Part shown: one piece after another, positions 45,217 to 56,900 of the stretch
Numbering within the stretch: position 1 is the first letter of the stretch
Layout of the letters: the number at the start of each line of letters is the position of its first letter
Origin: Asterias amurensis
Taxonomy: Eukaryota > Echinodermata > Asteroidea > Forcipulatida > Asteriidae
DNA: 64,000 nucleotides
NCBI RefSeq assembly: GCF_032118995.1
Contig: NC_092651.1
Location: forward strand, 19,142,349 to 19,206,348
Direction of reading: 5' to 3'
Notes under the pieces: model-generated
Databases searched by the model: none
Told to the model about the DNA's origin: nothing
The model's input: the letters and a program-made list of their open reading frames with translations, nothing else
Program-made: the position numbers and the translations under genes

Positions 45217-45367
45217 AAGGCCGGTTTATAGTCGGTCGCGCGATGGTCGCGCGATGGAAATCTTGACGCGCGATCATAAAAAGACACAGTTTTCAGGCCT
45301 CAGTCTTAGGATTGCGCGCAAGATTTCCATCGGGCGACCATCGCGCGACCGACTATAAACCGGCCTT
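45217..45367. mobile_element. GC-rich hairpin MITE (AAGGCCGGTTTATAGTCGG)
   Basis: Both ends are long inverted copies: AAGGCCGGTTTATAGTCGG then CGCGCGATGG and GGAAATCTTG, mirrored at the right. It is about 150 bp with few CpG losses, so it may be young. It begins about 43 bp after the stop codon of the TNFR-like gene, within its likely 3' UTR. Confidence 0.85.
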
Positions 45368-45732
45368 GACCCCGGGGGTTTCCCCAGGGTATGCCCTTTT
45401 GCCGGGGCAGACCGGGGGAAAGCGATCAAAGTATGAAAAGGCTGACCGTTATTCTCAGGGGGCAACCCTGGGGAATAGAGTAGTGTGAAAGGGGCTATGT
45501 TATCATTATGTGATCATACAGGGTTGAATGTGTACTGTGTAGATGCATTCAACTACGAGAAACTCAGAAACTTTTTTTTAATTGACTTTTATCCAGGCAA
45601 ACCCAGTTTATTACCATGGCAATGACCTTTTGTCTAAATCCATTTTCTGCCACAGAGCAGAGAAAATCATTCCATCAAGTGCCTTGAATTGATACGCAAT
45701 GTTGTGTGCGAATTAATAGTCGTTTTGCTGTA

Positions 45733-45865
45733 GGGCCCAGTATCGAAGAGCTGGCTAAGCCAAACATGTTGTTTAACAACTTGCTGCCAAGAACAAAAAA
45801 CTGAGCAGAATACCAGTCACACATTGTGGTGTGGTATTTTGGGCTGGCAACCTTAACTGGTAACA
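45733..45865. mobile_element. Degraded GGCCCAATTTCAT-family MITE
   Basis: GGGCCCAGTATCGAAGAGCT opens it, and ATACCAGTCACACATTGTGG and GGGCTGGCAACCTTA match the middle of the 5.8 kb copy. Confidence 0.5.
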
Positions 45866-46247
45866 ATAAATCTGTATGGCTTTATAAGATTGCCAGAGAT
45901 CATACGCATGACAATAAAGTGTGTGATTGGTTTTGATTTGTAAATATAATTATGAATGGTGGTGGGATTAATATGTTTTTTTCTGGAAACTTTGCCATCA
46001 TGTGCCTTTTAGTGTAGGTTTAAAACCACTAAAACACTTTTTTAAATGTGAAAATTAAAATTGTCGCGTCTTTCAGTGAATGAACGAAGTTCAATGTGTT
46101 AAATTGTATAGTTAATGTTATTAGTTACTATAAGTTGGTGGAACTTAATAGCCAACGACATGAGTAGTGATTAGGGAATTGACACGCTTTGTATGGACAT
46201 CTATAGCCGTAGCTGTACTAGTAGCCGTCAATTCGGACACGGCTTTA

Positions 46248-46431
46248 GGCCCGGTCACACAGGCCCCGATAACGAGACGAAAACGAGAACGAAAAAAAAA
46301 AAAACCCGACGCCCTCGATTGGTTGAATAAGCGTGGGCGTATTCTGTGTGGAGAAATTCAACCCATCGAGGCTGTGCGGTTTTTATCGATCTCGTTTTCG
46401 TTCTCGTTATCGGGGCCTGTGTGAACGGGCC
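46248..46431. mobile_element. Hairpin MITE GGCCCGGTCACACAGG with TTA duplication
   Basis: GGCCCGGTCACACAGGCCCC and CGATAACGAGACGAAAACG are mirrored at the right end. TTA flanks both sides (46245-46247 and 46432-46434). It is non-coding, 184 bp, and similar in style to ISL2EU/Harbinger-type MITEs. Confidence 0.82.
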
Positions 46432-46434
46432 TTA

Positions 46435-48410
46435 GTATAATCAAAGAAACACAAGGATTAAAACGAAGGAAATGACCATTTCGGTTGATATTCACGAAGT
46501 ATGCTTTGTTAAGTTATAGTTTAAAAAAACATCGTATAAATATTACGAGATATAATGCCTTTGTTGTACACCAAGCTCTGTTATAAATACTTGTGTGAGT
46601 GTAAAAGTGTCTTTCTCGGTGAACGGGTTTATGATGTACAAACTTTTATCTAAAAAACTTTTAAAGTTTATTGGATAGATTTTTAGTTCGACACGGTGTG
46701 TACATTTGTTGGCGGTTTTAACTTAATATATGTAGAGGTTTCACAGAATATACATATTTCCTATAATCAAACGAGATGATATCTTCATAAATAACTGAAA
46801 TGTGAATTGTTGGAGGATGCAATTAGTAATTACACGTGTTATTTCTTTCGTACTAACAAGAAGAATGTTTTAATATGGTTATTTTGTATATAGGACTTGA
46901 GTCATTGCATGGTGGGGTATCAATGTATATTTGGTTTGCGGTAACACCATGTGTGTATCTACTTGCCAGGTAGAGTTGTTCTTAGGGAACTGTCTTGCTT
47001 ATTCTACTGCCGTGGAGTAGATAATCGGAGGTTCGGGAGACTTCTCAGTTCTGAAAAGAACTGTTCTGTTTTTATAACTATTACCAGGGCGGATGGTATA
47101 GAAATTAGACTGGACTACTACTTTAGCTTATAGGATCGTAATAACTGTACTGCCGCGGAGTCAGTTCTGAATTGGTCTCAACGTTTCGACTAGCTTGCTC
47201 TAGTCATCGTCAGGAGACAATGGTTATTTTGCATGATTTCATTTAAAGCAAATTATTTGTTACAAACGACCTAATTATGACAGTTGGAATTTGTAAAAGA
47301 CCAGTTTAATTATTCACTTGTTGTGTCCCAAGATATGCATCAAATAATAAACCTGTGAAAATTTGGGCACAATTGGTCATCGAATTTGCAAAAGAATAAT
47401 GCTAGAAAAACACCCTTGTTGCTTTAGTTTGTATGCTTTCAGGTGCACAATAAAAGGCTTCAGCTGAAGTTTTTATTATCCGAGTTTTTTTCTGAAAAAC
47501 TACCCTTCTTTAGAGAGAGGCGTTTCTCGCATTGTTTATACTATACTATCAACAGCTCTCAATTGCTCATTACCATGTAAGTTTTTTATGTCAACAATTA
47601 TTATGAGTAATAACCAATAGGGTCTAGTGCCTTAAAACTTTTAATAATAGCTACAGTCACACATGGGAATGGAGTAAATTGTGACGTCAGTGGTGTGACG
47701 TAGAGACATTAATGCAAGATTAAGTGCAAGTTGCCAAATAATTTTGCTGTTTAATTATTAGTTTTATACGAAATTGTACTTTCAGAAAATTGAGACCAAA
47801 CTATATATCCAGCTATTGTAAACAATAGTGTTCGATGGCAATCAACGTGTCTCGTGAAATATACTCGAGAATAAAATATATAATTTTGTTTAAACATTGA
47901 AGCTTATGTAATATGCCTACCACCAAAAGCAACTGTTTTTTGTACAGTGCTTGTGTGTTATGTTGTTGCTATTATTTTAATCAACACCACGCGATACCCC
48001 TTACACTGATATTAATCATAGATATATTCTTTTAAATAAATAAATGAGGAAAATACAATTAATTCAAGAAATAGGGAGGCTATTTTTTACGATTTTGTAT
48101 GATTTTCCTTGCAAGATTATTGGAACCACAATAAAAAATAAAACAATTTAATGATAATTTTTAATAAAACACGTCTTAAAGTCGATGTTGTTGCGTACCT
48201 CAATAGTGGTTCTTTTTACTTTAGGCTGGTACAACCTAAGGTCAGTGGTACCAACTCCATTCAGCATTGTAATCAGTGGTTTTCAACTAGAGAGTTTGGT
48301 CTCTTTTATCTAGTATTGTTTATGCAAATTGTTATGCAAATAAACAGGTTACTCAGTTTACAAGTTGCGTCCATCTTGTTTTGTTGTTATCGTCTTGAAG
48401 TTTAGAGGTG
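46435..48410. other. Intergenic DNA with one TTAA MITE
   Basis: No gene is recognised. A diverged AAAGGCAGTGG-family element lies at about 47,285-47,635 (TGTAAAAGACCAGTTTAATT to AATAGGGTCTAGTGCCTTAA). A near-perfect short stem TGCCGTGGAG / ACTGCCGCGGAG near 47,010-47,160 is of unknown meaning. Confidence 0.45.
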
Positions 48411-48613
48411 CAGGGAGTTTGCCAACATGATGCACAATAGTACACGAAGAAACTTAGATAGACAGTTTGAGTTTCCCAAGATACCGCCACATAAAGATAC
48501 TATAATACCAAGTTTGAGTCATGCCGAAGTAGTGCCACCAAGAAACTTTGATAGTTAGCCAAGATAGTACAACAAAGATACCAAGTTCAAGTTTGCTAAG
48601 ATAGTGCCACAAA

Positions 48614-50089
48614 CACTGCAAAAACGTTGGTCAAATCATTTGTTGGGCAAAGTAACTTCAACAATTATTGGTCGATAATTGCCCAACAAAACCAATAATT
48701 GGTGTTGTTGGGCAAACATTTTGTTTGCCAATTTTTTGTTTAAAAAGTGGAACAAAAGTTGGGCAAGTGTTGGGCAAATAATTCGTAATCTGAATTTATC
48801 ATAACTGTTGGTTACACTTTTGCTTATTTATTGGGCAACTTTTTTTGGTAATTTTAATTAAATTCGATTGTTGGTAAAAGTGATGCACATTAGTTGGTCA
48901 AAATCATCCGATCATGCGCACTACGATCAAAGAGTTGCCCAAAAGTTGGGCAAGGTATAACAAAAAACATAACGATATTTTCCAACATGGCGAGTGGCGG
49001 AGTGGCTCTGACGAGCGGGGTTTTCCAGTAGACATAGATCAAATTTGAAGGTTAGTTTTTAACTAAATATGAAGTTGTGTTTTCTATTCAGTCGTACATA
49101 GTCGTGACAGTTGCAGAGGGAGCAACAAAGTGACACTACTGTTGAAATAGTTTCAGTCTTTAGTTTCAGTTTTATCATGCCATTATGTGCAACGCCGGTT
49201 TTGGCATGTATCCGTGCTTGCGCTGCGATTGTCACGACTGTGTACAACTGAACAGGAAACAAACTGTATTTAGTTAAAAACCAACCTTCCATAGCATCTA
49301 CAAACCACTGAGCACCCTCTCGATTTTGAGAGAGATGCCAAGGTCACATCTCACTACCGTTTGCCATCGTGGAAAATATATTTTCTATGCCTGGTTGTAT
49401 GACGTATCACAAAAGAAACTGTAAATCAAAGGGTTAAATATATTCACCATTTGTTGAATAACACCGAAAAAGGTTAAATCATTAAAGGAACACGTTGCCT
49501 TGGATCGGTCGAGTTGGTATTTGAAAAGCGTTCTGTAACCGTTTGTTGTAAAATGTATATGGTTAGAAAGATATTGTAAAAGTAGAATACAATGATCTAC
49601 ACAAATATGCCTCGAAATTGCGTGGTTTTCTTTTTACCCTGTCGACTAACACGGTCGGCCATTTATGGGAGTCAAAATTTTGACTCCCATAAATGGCCGA
49701 TCGTGATAGTTCGCGACGTAAAAGGAAAACCGTGCAATTTCGAGTGATACATGTACTTGTGTGGATCATAACAAACGGTTTCAAGAACGCTTTTAATAGA
49801 CCAACTCGTCGGATCCAAGCTACGTGTTCCTTTAATAAAACCATCGCCCAATAAGTGGGTTATTGATAATGTATTAAATACCCGAGAAAATGGGTAAAAA
49901 AAAATTACCCAACTGTTGGTTACCAAAATATACCCAACTATTGATTACCCAATTATTTTTATTATTAATTATTTGGCAATCAGAGTGCCTAACTTTGATG
50001 GGTAATATTTTGCCCAAAAGTTGGAGTTCACTATTCGCCCTTAATTTGGTAAAAAGTTGGGAATTTTTTTACCCAATTTTTTTACAGTG
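48614..50089 (+). mobile_element. CACTG-ended DNA element with subterminal repeats and hairpin interior
   Basis: The left end CACTGCAAAAACGTTGGTCA and right end TTTTTTTACAGTG lie inside a tandem array. Both ends carry many TTGGGCAA / TTGGTCAA / TTACCCAA words. The middle (about 48,985-49,390) is an imperfect inverted repeat around AACATGGCGAGTGG. A TTAA palindrome (49,492-49,835) is nested in it. Flanks allow a 2-3 bp duplication of A residues. It is non-autonomous, with no transposase frame. CACTA/EnSpm relationship is inferred from end sequence and structure. Confidence 0.62.
49492..49835. mobile_element. Palindromic TTAA MITE, second copy (nested)
   Basis: TTAAAGGAACACGTTGCCTT to TACGTGTTCCTTTAA, with the same central TCAAAATTTTGACTCCCATA as the 33.2 kb element. 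The right arm has lost about 40 bp. Confidence 0.85.
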
Positions 50090-50951
50090 AAGGTGATTGG
50101 ATACCAAGTTGGAGTTTGCTATGGTAGTACCACAAAGAAACGTAGATACATGTACCAAGTTACAGTTTGCTTAGATGGTGCCACGAAGAAACGTATATAC
50201 ACAGTTTGAATTTGCCAAGATATTGCCCCAAAGGTGCTTGAATACCAATTTGGAGTTTGCCAAGATACTACAACAAAAGGTAACTTGTTCATGTATTGTA
50301 CCTAAGTTCGAGTTTGCCAAGAAGTGCCACAAAGAAACTTTTATATACCAAGTTTGAGTTTGCCAAGATAGCGCTAAAAAAGAACAAACTTGGGTACCAA
50401 GTTGGAGTTAGTCAAGACAGTGCAACAAAGACACTTGAATCGAACCTGCAGGGAACGAAATTGAAATCACAGTAATTTGTGTCAAAGGTATGAGGCAATT
50501 TCCTGATAGTTTGACAATCCATCTAATATACCACTGCAACTTTACCAACGTCTCCCTCACTGGACACTTTCGGGCCGAGTGGTACAGCCTGTCACTAGCC
50601 ACTGTGAGTGACGTTACTCTCGTGTCTATAAACAAGTTACTCATTAACTCTGACTGCCGATTATTGTAAAGAGGTCTAAAAACAAGAAATGTTAAAATCA
50701 GTCTAGTCTTTGGACTCTGAATTCTATAGTACACAGCTCGTAGTCTCTTAATAATTAATCTATTATAGTGTGTTGCCCTCATACGATGCACCGTGAACAC
50801 CGAGCACCGACGCCATTTGGAACCCGTGCAGCACTTGTGCTTTGAATCATCTAATTTTAAATCTGTAAACCCAATCCTGTGATATTTGCAAGAATATTGG
50901 TGTATGTTTTATGCTTTAATCCTACGAACAATATTTCCCCGTGTTTAAAAG

Positions 50952-53900
50952 ATGATGAGATCGGCTTCTGACGTCAGTTTGCTTGTTATCGTGGTAGCGG
51001 CCATAGTTAATACCTGCACAACTGCATACTTTAAAGGTAAGCATTAGTGATTTAAATTATATTTAAAGCAAGCTGACAACTCACTGCCTTGAAAATGCTG
51101 AATTTAAAAAAGAAATTATTGTTATTTTTTGTTTGATATCTGCTTGAAATCAAACAGTAAAGGAAAGGGCAAACCATTTGGTGTGAGTTCTTTGATGCTA
51201 TTTTGTTTTGTGGTTTGAGTGTTATGTTTGTTTTGGGTGTTTTTTTCTCTTTCTCGATCCAACACTTTCACAGGTAAAACACAATGCATTGCAGTGGAAG
51301 AAGTTTTCATTCTATTTTGTTTTATTAGACAGTTGATGATTTTTATCTGTTGATAATAATTAAAAAAGAAGGGGGGAAAGCAACGATGACACGTTAATTA
51401 CACATTTTTGAAGTTATGTCCATCGCCTAGATTTGAATAGACATAATCATCCAACCAAACGAAATTACGTGATCACGCTGTTTATAATAACATTTTATGG
51501 GTCTAAGTGCACAAATCGATGGCAGCAAACGCAACAAGGAAAGAAAGATTGATCTTTTTTAGATGCTATTTCCTTCTAAAGTATTGCAGAAGGAAATGTT
51601 TCTCCAAAATGGTTGGTATTTGAGTTTTAGAACCATTCAGATTGAAGCTAATTTCCACTGATAACTATACCGATTCTGCATATTTAAAAGCTCACTAACA
51701 CTACATTGCTCATACGGATCCTCTATTCAAAGAACTCTACCTTCTTAACCTCGATAACAGCAACACATACCATCAGAACATCTTCATGCACAAATTCTTC
51801 AACAAACAACTTCCCACTCACCTCCAATCGCTCTTTACATTTAATTACAACATTCACGACCATAACACCAGAACTTCATCAAACATTCATATTCCTAAGC
51901 GCATGACACAAGTTTTCAAACACACGATTCGGGACTCTGATGCGGCCAACTGGAACAAGCTTCCTAGTGACATCAAAAGCTCTTCCTCAATTGAATGTAT
52001 TGAAACGTGAAGTCAAAGCCTTCCTCTAATTCTACTATGTGTTAGCTATTTTTCTGTTTTGTATTAATACTTAGTTTTGTAATCATTACTTATCGTAGAT
52101 TCATGTAAACTCTTGCAGCTATTTCTGTAAGTGCTTTGTGTTTGCCCACCTGTCTGTCCCTACCGTCCGTATGTCTGTAAATGTTTTTGTCTTTTTGTCT
52201 GTCTTGTCCTGATTGCCATCCCCAAATCAAGCAAACGCTTAACGGGGATTGCCACCATTTCACTTACTCTGTCCTTTTCCTACTTTTATTATTTAGTATC
52301 ATTTAGCTGTTTTAATGTTAATCTTTATTTTGTATAATACTTGTAATATTGTTTGTGAAATGGAAATAAACGTTGTTGAATTGAATTGAACTGAAAAGCA
52401 AAATAAAACTTTTTTTTTTTTGAATAGTCCGATTGTTTTGATCTTTAAATGCACATGTGGGCCTATGCAATACAACTAACATGAAAAAAATTCATTTCAA
52501 AAGGTGATTGCTTGAGATATCGCAAAAATCCGGAGCAAATGACCAAGCTGGAAGAATCTGAGAAACGTTACTGACAGTAACGCTTCACATATAAACATTT
52601 AAAAAGGGGATGTTAATGATACACTTTTTTAATACCAAATTACTTCGAAGTTAAATGTTTTTCAAAATTATTATATAAAGCTGATGTAGGCTTCAAGCCT
52701 TAAGTTGCCATTAGTTCTGAGAGCATACCCTAATCTATGCCTTATCTTTAAAGGTGGTCCAAGATATATATTTTTTTACAAAATGGGTTTTCCTTTAAAC
52801 CCCCTTTACAGACGGTGATGTTCGACTCGACACTGGACAGAATGAGGTATCACCTTACGAAGGTGTGGTTCAGGTGTACAACAACGGCAGCTGGGGTGGC
52901 GTTTGCGCGGGAGAATTCGGCAATGAGGAAGCCATGGTTGTATGTCGCCAACTCGGTTACAGACTCCACACGCGTACGGCGAAGTCACAGGACATGTTCC
53001 CCGGGAATAACAACATGGTGGTGACGGTGAGCTGGCTGCATTGTTATGGGATAGAGAGTTCGCTTGGGAACTGCAAGACTGTTAAGTATGAAACGGGTGC
53101 GAGCCTGACTGTATGCCTTGATGATTGGGATGTGGCTGCCGTTGCATGCAGCCCCATTGATGGTGAGTGTGGCTCTTTATTTTTCTCGCCGCTATTCAGT
53201 TACTGATTGTTTCATTTATGGGGGTACGGGCAATTTAAAAATATAATTTCCCCTTTTAATTTGTCTTTAGGGCCTAGAACTACTGAAATAACGTTAATTT
53301 TAACGATTATTTTACTTTTTGTCAGCTTTTATAATGCCAAAGCTAAATTGATTCAAGTTGGGACTCGTTCATTATTTTAACGAAAAAGCTCTGGAAAAAA
53401 AAACGAAAAAAACTTCCATCTTCCACAAAAAAAAAAGATTTCGTGGTCTACATGTCTTACGAAACTGGAAAATATGTACATATATTATTCACAAAACCCC
53501 CAAATCGCAATCATCACTCATGTACGTTCCACCAATGCGCATGACCCACACGCATAATGTTTGAGGATGAAATGCGAATCAAAGAAACAAATATATGTGG
53601 GATGGCACTCCTGAAGCTCCGTACAAAACAGTTCAAATCTTAGAAAACTATTTACAGCATGGCGTCCATCTTGGCTGCCTGATTTTTTTCTCTCTTTTCG
53701 AAGACACATTGCGGCATTTTTCAAGACGGCACTTGCGCATAATAACTATTTATTTGTTTATTTTAATTTTAATTCTTTGGACAATACACAAATTATGAAA
53801 ACAAGCAGAGGCCGTCCAGGGAAAGGCAAAAGTCAAAAACTGTTATAGAAACAAAAGTTAGAAACTGTCATCAAAAAAGGTGTGCCCTCCCGGACCTTTC

Positions 53901-56900
53901 TCGTAAAAAGGTAAAAATTTATATACTATTCATACCACATAAATCTAAAATGTGCCATAGACTTCCTATGTAAAGTTATTGTGATGAATACGGGCTCTGA
54001 GGATGTGCATGTTTTTACAACATGGCTTACAACGCGGAGAAGTCACGTTCCAATTAGGCTGTGTAATGCTTTTTGTGAAATAAAATGTACATTCACGGCA
54101 TATCAAACATCCACATGACGTGGCGAGTGACAACCAAAATCAGTCGACAATGACATCATTTGATTCTTCCAATCTATGCATTACACATGCCAAAGTCATT
54201 AAAGGCACCTGGAAATAGGATTTTTTTCTTTTAAACATAAGAGTATATGTTTATTAACAATAAACACATTTTTTGAGTAATTGTTTGTCACGATTTATGT
54301 GTTAAAAAAATTAATTAAGTGACTGGGGGGTTGACTCCGCCTACCCCTTTTGTGACGTAGGAAAAGGAAGACTTTGCCTCGATCAAACATAGACCCCCTC
54401 GATGCGTAGATAAACACGCGTGCAAAAGTACATGTAATTCTAAGACGTGAGTTTGTACGCTGCGAAAAAGGTTTTTTTCTGGCATTTTTCCGGCAATGCC
54501 GACCAGGTGTATTGCTGCTGGATGCAGCAAAACAACTCAAGATGGGGTCAGTCTTCATCTGTTTCCTGCAGATCCCAAGTATAGGCGGTTGTGGGCTGCG
54601 AAAGTCAGATTAACTAGAGCAAAGTGGTCCGGTCCGACGTCTTTTTCAGCGCTGCAGCGAACACTTAGAGCCGTCGTGCTTCGAATCCTGGATACACAAC
54701 TCATTTGACATGACGAGAAGAGCCATTCTTAAACACGACGCCGTCCCAACGATTTTTCTAGCTAGTGGGAGGGTATCTGAAAGACGTGACGAACTCAGAG
54801 GAGCATTTGTTAAACGTGAAAAAATTCGGGTAAGTTTGAACTTTGAGGGTATGTTTTTAGCTTTTGCCAAGTGACACGATTTTTTGTTGGTACCGCATGC
54901 GATTCACCGTGCGTGCAGGTCCTATGTGACCGTCCGCCCATTAAACAGCAGCCATAGTGCGTGCGTGCGTCTGCTCCGTGGCCGTATTTCTATAATAATA
55001 CATAGGCAGACCCACATCTTACAACCCATTTGGTCACTAAAAAGTCGCATAGTTAAATAAAAATAGCAGCAATAGCTTTTGTAAAAACCACTAGGCGTTC
55101 AACATGTTCAAGTTTCAATGTACGTATGTGTGTAAAATCGTGTCTTAATTTGTTTTGATGTACCATGTTCCCAGACGTAATGTACGGGGGCCCGACTACA
55201 AATTTTCTCTCAAAATATCGCGCCTTGAAATACGTCACGAACAGCGCCCTCTCGGGTCGGGGCCTACTCGTAAATTTGTAAATACAATCAAAACTAAGAT
55301 TTTTAAACCTTAGTTAATTTTTTATTCACATTCCTCTCATAAAAACACATATTTTAGTGACAAAAGCTTTATTTAAAAAAAATACCACTTCCAGGTGACT
55401 TTAAGTTCGATTTTTAAAATAAGTAGGCCTACATCACACACAAAAAGTTTCTCAGTCGGGTAAATTAGAAAGTGCGCTTTATAAGTTTTGCATTATTAGT
55501 AATTATATTATTGTTTGACATCACTCTTACAAACAGTGTATACAACCTGCAAGAAAACGGGGAAGAATTATGTTAGTTCTTCGCTCACCAGTGTTGTACC
55601 ATTGGTGACCATGTACGAACTCCAATGTAGCAGTCATGAAAGAGCCATTAGACGAACCCATATCACACATCCATAGATATTCAACCCATACCACACACTC
55701 CACAGATATTCATCTCAATTTGTAGGCGGTACTACTTTCCGAGCTCGATAAAGTCCTTCCCAGATAATTATCAGTCAGCGTATAATTCTCGCATAGTTCA
55801 GTCCCAAACTTCAAAGACAAACAAATAATGTTACCCTTTACGTACCGTCAGTAAACCTCACACAAGTGAGATTCTCGATCATTCCAAAACCACCAATCAG
55901 CAAACCAACACCTTATAACCCGCGCCATTTTTAATGTACAAACGGACGGGTCGGCAGTTTTTCGGTGAATGTCCAAGGAGAAGTGTATGGTCCTATATAT
56001 AGGACCACGAGCAAACGCTATGCATCTCTGTACAACATGCATATAGCATGACAGCTCGGAATGTTCCAATCTTCCATTTGTAGTCTTTGACCCAGCTATT
56101 TACACAAAGAAACTCATTCACTTCTTACAGCACCGTTACGTCATTTCAGAACTAGCCTTGATCAAGGCGCTACAGCCAGCCGCGATCTGCAAAATCCCAG
56201 TCCCCATCACTGAATTCCGCCAGCGCACCCCCATACATAACACAGTGCATATAATACGTGTACTACAGCGTATGTACACATACTTACTGTACATGTACAT
56301 GTACCATCTGTATACGGTACACTTACGGTACTTGGGTACCTCCCAAGTAGTGTTGTTTGAGCCACGTGTATGAGGTTGAAAATACAAAGACACGACCGTT
56401 CTCACGACTACACTATACTGTTCTCGCTGTACAATGTATGGTAATGTACATTTGTGTATGCACTGCATGCGTGTGCCGCGAACCGGGCCGGGGAACAGTA
56501 CGTCAACAGCCTTGATCAAGGCTATTTCAGAACAAGACAAAAAGAAAGAGGTAATGTGCATAACAATGCACACATTATCTCACTCATTCCAAGCAAGATC
56601 CAAAGGGAACAAGCCCCACTCATTTGCTCTTGAATATGAAGGAATGAAGCCCCTACTCGTGCTCTATTTATTTTTGGTTCTGAATAATATTTCAGTGCCC
56701 CACTGCACGGTCGAGTATACTAACGTCCGTCGATATATCGAAAATACTCAAAAACTCGATATTTTTTTGACATCGAAATCGCCGATATCACTTTTATAAT
56801 CATATCGTAATATCGGATTTTCGATATATCGAAAATAATTTCGATGTTTTGAAAATTTCGATGTTCCTAAATGATATCGAAAATACCAAAAGAGTGTCCG

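Larger units (their letters stand above)
48415..50440. repeat. ~60 bp tandem array split by a transposon
   Basis: Units such as AGTTTGAGTTTGCCAAGATA followed by GTGCCACAAAGAAACTTAGA run 48,415-48,605 and resume at 50,093-50,440. The interval is the CACTG-ended element. Because the array is periodic, the pre-insertion sequence can be inferred. Confidence 0.75.

Noticed and set aside
54496..54708. Taking the 70-residue THAP frame at face value as a complete small gene
   Set aside because: It lacks the second half of the zinc finger in its own frame; the missing half is in the next frame and leads to a splice donor.
55848..56573. Two minus-strand frames of 73 and 145 residues
   Set aside because: Cys/Tyr-rich translation of TACATG-type repeats, with no domain or splice support.
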